Source: Chloroflexota bacterium
GTDB lineage: Bacteria > Chloroflexota > Limnocylindria > Limnocylindrales > CSP1-4
DNA length: 8,764 nt
Direction of reading: 5' to 3'
Assembly (NCBI GenBank): GCA_021812735.1
Contig: JAKAMV010000369.1
Location: 1 to 8,764, forward strand
In this document: positions 7,163-8,764 of the stretch, piece after piece
How positions within the stretch are numbered: position 1 is the stretch's first letter
How the letters are laid out: each line of letters opens with the position of its first letter
Made by a program: the position numbers and the translations under genes
The notes under the pieces: generated by a model
Databases searched by the model: none
The model's input: only the letters and a program-made list of their open reading frames with translations
Told to the model about the DNA's origin: nothing

Positions 7163-7170
7163 CTCCTCTC
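7163..7170 (-). promoter_or_regulatory. Ribosome binding site for the small repeat protein
   Basis: The minus strand reads GAGAGGAG, eight bases before the ATG at 7154. This strong site decides the start in favour of the 127-residue form. Confidence 0.75.
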
Positions 7171-7224
7171 AGGGCTGGGACCGAGCCCTCTCCTGTGGCT
7201 CGCCTACCGAGGAGCACGATGTCG

Positions 7225-7260
7225 CTAAGGGTCGGGGTGCGGAATCCGCAGGACGCTTAG
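7225..7260. promoter_or_regulatory. Nested inverted repeats upstream of the small membrane-protein gene
   Basis: TGCGGA and TCCGCA (7238-7243 and 7245-7250) form a 13-base palindrome with a single central base. It is flanked by CTAAG at 7225-7229 and CTTAG at 7256-7260, which are also inverted relative to each other and almost concentric. The element sits about 70-105 bases upstream of the start at 7154, a suitable place for an operator. No transcription-factor family is implied by the sequence. Confidence 0.3.
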
Positions 7261-7566
7261 ACGGTGCAGGCCTGACCTCAGCAGGGGCCCGGCGTGCCTT
7301 AGGCGCCACTCGGCCGCAGGCGGGAAGCCTCGGGCCGTGCTTCTCCCAGGGCGAGCGGCCAAGCCCTATCGTTCGCGGTTCGATGACCGTCCGCACGCTC
7401 GTGAGCGGCTGCGGGCGTGACGACCGACGGAGTCCGAATCGAACCGAACGGCCAAGGCCCATCTCCCGCCGATGGAGCCGAGGTTTCGATCGTCATGAAC
7501 GAGCCTACGGCCGCGCGCGCGGTGCTCGGGTCGGGGCGTGTCTTCCTCCCCCGGTCCCATGCAGAG

Positions 7567-7588
7567 GCGGCCGCACGAGGCGGGCCGC
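7567..7588 (-). terminator. GC hairpin immediately after the large minus-strand gene
   Basis: GCGGCC at 7567-7572 and GGCCGC at 7583-7588 form a perfect 6-bp stem with a 10-base loop, starting one base beyond the TGA at 7590-7592 on the minus strand. There is no T-run. The position suggests a terminator or 3'-end stabiliser, but such stems also arise by chance at this GC content. Confidence 0.35.
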
Positions 7589-7589
7589 G

Positions 7590-8764
7590 TCACTCTGGGA
7601 GCGCCGCCTCGCCCTCCGGTGGCTTGTAGTTCTTCCCCTCCTGCGGTTCCGGTTTGCCGAAGCCCTGGCCCTCCATGAGCATCGAGTAGATGGTGTCGAT
7701 CTCGGCCCACGGGAGGTTGCGCTGGATGTAGTGGATGTCCCAGTACCTCACCACGAGCGCGTTGTGCATGACCTGGTTCGCGGCCTGCTCGGCGCTGGTC
7801 GCGATCCGGGCCTTGTTCTCCTTCGACTTCTCGTCGATGACCACGTCCGGGACCGGCGTTCCCTTCTTGCCCGACTTGAGGTCGGCGCGCCACGCCCGCC
7901 CCAGCTCGACGCCCTTGGCCGTGAACTTGTCGCCCGGCCCGGCGTCCTGTCCCGTCGCCCCGGCCGTGAACCCGTCGACGAGCTTCTTCCGGGCCTCGCC
8001 GGCCTCGTCGATGGCCTGCGCGTACTCCTCACCCTCGCCCAGCGTGATGATGAAGCCGACGATCGTGAACGCGCCGATGAAGATCATGGATCCCGCCACG
8101 AGGGCCTCGGCGGCAACGGCCTCGCCGCCCTGCTCGACGAGGTTCAGGAAGATCCGCTCGTAGTTGGGCTCGATCGAGACCGTGAGGGTCGCCTTCGGGG
8201 TGATCTTCAGCTTCGCCCCGTCAGCAGCCGTGTACTCCCACTCCTTGATCTTCCAGTCGACCCCGACCTCCATGGTGAGGAACTTGATGCCCTTGTCGGC
8301 ATCCATCTCGGCGAGGGTGAAGCCGAACTTGGGCTCGAGCGTCTCGCCCTCGAGCGACATCTCGACGCCCAGCTTGCCGCCGTCCGCGCCAGCTTCACCG
8401 CCGACCTTCGCCTTCGGTGTCATCCCCTCGAAGATGCCGGTGGCGCGCTTCTCCCAGGCCAGGCCGACCTCCGCCTGGTACTTGGCTCCCTCGTCGCTCA
8501 TGACGGCGCCGCCCGAGGCGCTGGTCTCCGGACCGCCGGGCGAGGGCAGGGGAATGGGGCCGGCAGGCGTCGGCGTCGGCGACGTCGGGAGCGTCTTGGG
8601 CGCGGTCGCCGGGGGCGGCGGCGCCGTGATCTCGTAGTCGACCGATCCGGTCGTCGTGACGCCGACCTCGACGTAGCCGGCATCGCGTTTGGGCTTGAGG
8701 AGCGGAAGGTCGGGGAACTTGACGGTGTGCTTCACGCTCGGGGACGCGCCGCCGCCGTCGCGCT
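7590..8764 (-). CDS. C-terminal part of a large uncharacterised protein, possibly DUF4157/eCIS-associated
   Basis: The frame stays open from the TGA at 7590-7592 to the right edge. A GTG at 8733-8735 could be read as a start but has no Shine-Dalgarno, and the ten codons before it are open, so the gene probably continues beyond the window. Numbered from that GTG, residues 1-36 are a charged/beta segment (VKFPDLPLLKPKRDAGYVEV). Residues 37-70 are a Pro/Thr-rich linker, and 83-190 a beta-rich domain with alternating polar and hydrophobic residues (MEVGVDWKIKEWEYTA; LKITPKATLTVSIEPNY). Residues about 206-232 form one hydrophobic membrane-like helix (VAGSMIFIGAFTIVGFIITL). A charged helical region follows, ending in NALVVRYWDIHYIQRNLPW and a Pro/Glu/Gly tail. 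I recall similar C-terminal layouts in long DUF4157 proteins associated with contractile injection systems, but the diagnostic DUF4157 N-terminus is not visible. No catalytic motif is evident. Confidence 0.75.
   Translation of the reverse strand, partial: RDGGGASPSVKHTVKFPDLPLLKPKRDAGYVEVGVTTTGSVDYEITAPPPPATAPKTLPTSPTPTPAGPIPLPSPGGPETSASGGAVMSDEGAKYQAEVGLAWEKRATGIFEGMTPKAKVGGEAGADGGKLGVEMSLEGETLEPKFGFTLAEMDADKGIKFLTMEVGVDWKIKEWEYTAADGAKLKITPKATLTVSIEPNYERIFLNLVEQGGEAVAAEALVAGSMIFIGAFTIVGFIITLGEGEEYAQAIDEAGEARKKLVDGFTAGATGQDAGPGDKFTAKGVELGRAWRADLKSGKKGTPVPDVVIDEKSKENKARIATSAEQAANQVMHNALVVRYWDIHYIQRNLPWAEIDTIYSMLMEGQGFGKPEPQEGKNYKPPEGEAALPE

Larger units (their letters stand above)
7155..7589. 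other. 435-bp intergenic region without a convincing gene
   Basis: The region lies between the small repeat-protein gene and the end of the large minus-strand gene. It contains the ribosome site at 7163-7170, an inverted-repeat cluster at 7225-7260 and a hairpin at 7567-7588. Short open frames on both strands (for example + 7417-7629 and - 7299-7496) lack Shine-Dalgarno sequences and recognisable content. I found no tRNA fold and no convincing -35/-10 pair, but the promoter of the small gene should be here. Confidence 0.6.

Noticed and set aside
7366..7450. tRNA-like T-loop sequence on the minus strand (GTTCGATTC)
   Set aside because: The flanking bases do not form the required 5-bp T stem, and no acceptor or anticodon arm can be drawn around it.
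7417..7629. Small plus-strand frame of 70 codons in the intergenic region
   Set aside because: It has a GTG start without a Shine-Dalgarno, runs into the opposite gene's 3' end, and shows no motif or membrane segment.
8498..8683. Arg/Pro-rich minus-strand frame within the right-edge gene
   Set aside because: It is a shadow of the Pro/Thr-rich linker in another frame, with no start signal.

Overview
The window is GC-rich (by eye about 70% G+C). It uses GTG as well as ATG starts, has strong GGAGG-type ribosome binding sites, and packs genes closely within same-strand groups. This fits a high-GC soil or freshwater bacterium, most likely Actinomycetota or a high-GC Chloroflexota lineage. The sequence does not decide between them, and there is no rRNA or other marker. 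I see no tRNA, CRISPR array, insertion sequence or attachment site.

Left block (1-2595, + strand): a three-gene lipid-modification operon with start/stop overlaps. It holds the C-terminal part of an FAD-dependent amine-oxidase-like protein (COG2907 type), a DUF1365 protein, and a cyclopropane-fatty-acid-synthase-like SAM methyltransferase. The GTGA and ATGA junctions, each behind a good Shine-Dalgarno, imply translational coupling. This trio recurs in many bacteria and is linked to modification of unsaturated membrane phospholipid acyl chains. The methyltransferase lacks two residues of the classical bicarbonate site, so the product need not be a plain cyclopropane ring.

Middle block (2665-6638, - strand): a large ATPase/LuxR-type regulator of about 1,000 residues (AAA domain at the N-terminus, LuxR helix-turn-helix at the C-terminus). 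After 119 bp it is followed by a GNAT-like acetyltransferase-family protein. The GNAT gene converges on the lipid operon across a short 69-bp gap.

Right block (6639-8764, - strand): a small single-pass membrane protein with three copies of a PHQ(V/A)APL motif, ending at a perfect 11-bp hairpin. Next is a 435-bp non-coding stretch, then the C-terminal part of a larger protein that runs off the right edge. That fragment has a Pro/Thr-rich linker, a beta-rich Gly/Lys/Glu domain, one hydrophobic segment and a helical tail. This architecture resembles the C-terminal halves of DUF4157 proteins associated with extracellular contractile injection systems, but that link is from memory and tentative.

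No clearly new multi-gene system is visible. The most unusual items are the repeat-bearing small membrane protein, the truncated large protein at the right edge, and the altered active-site pocket of the CFA-like enzyme.
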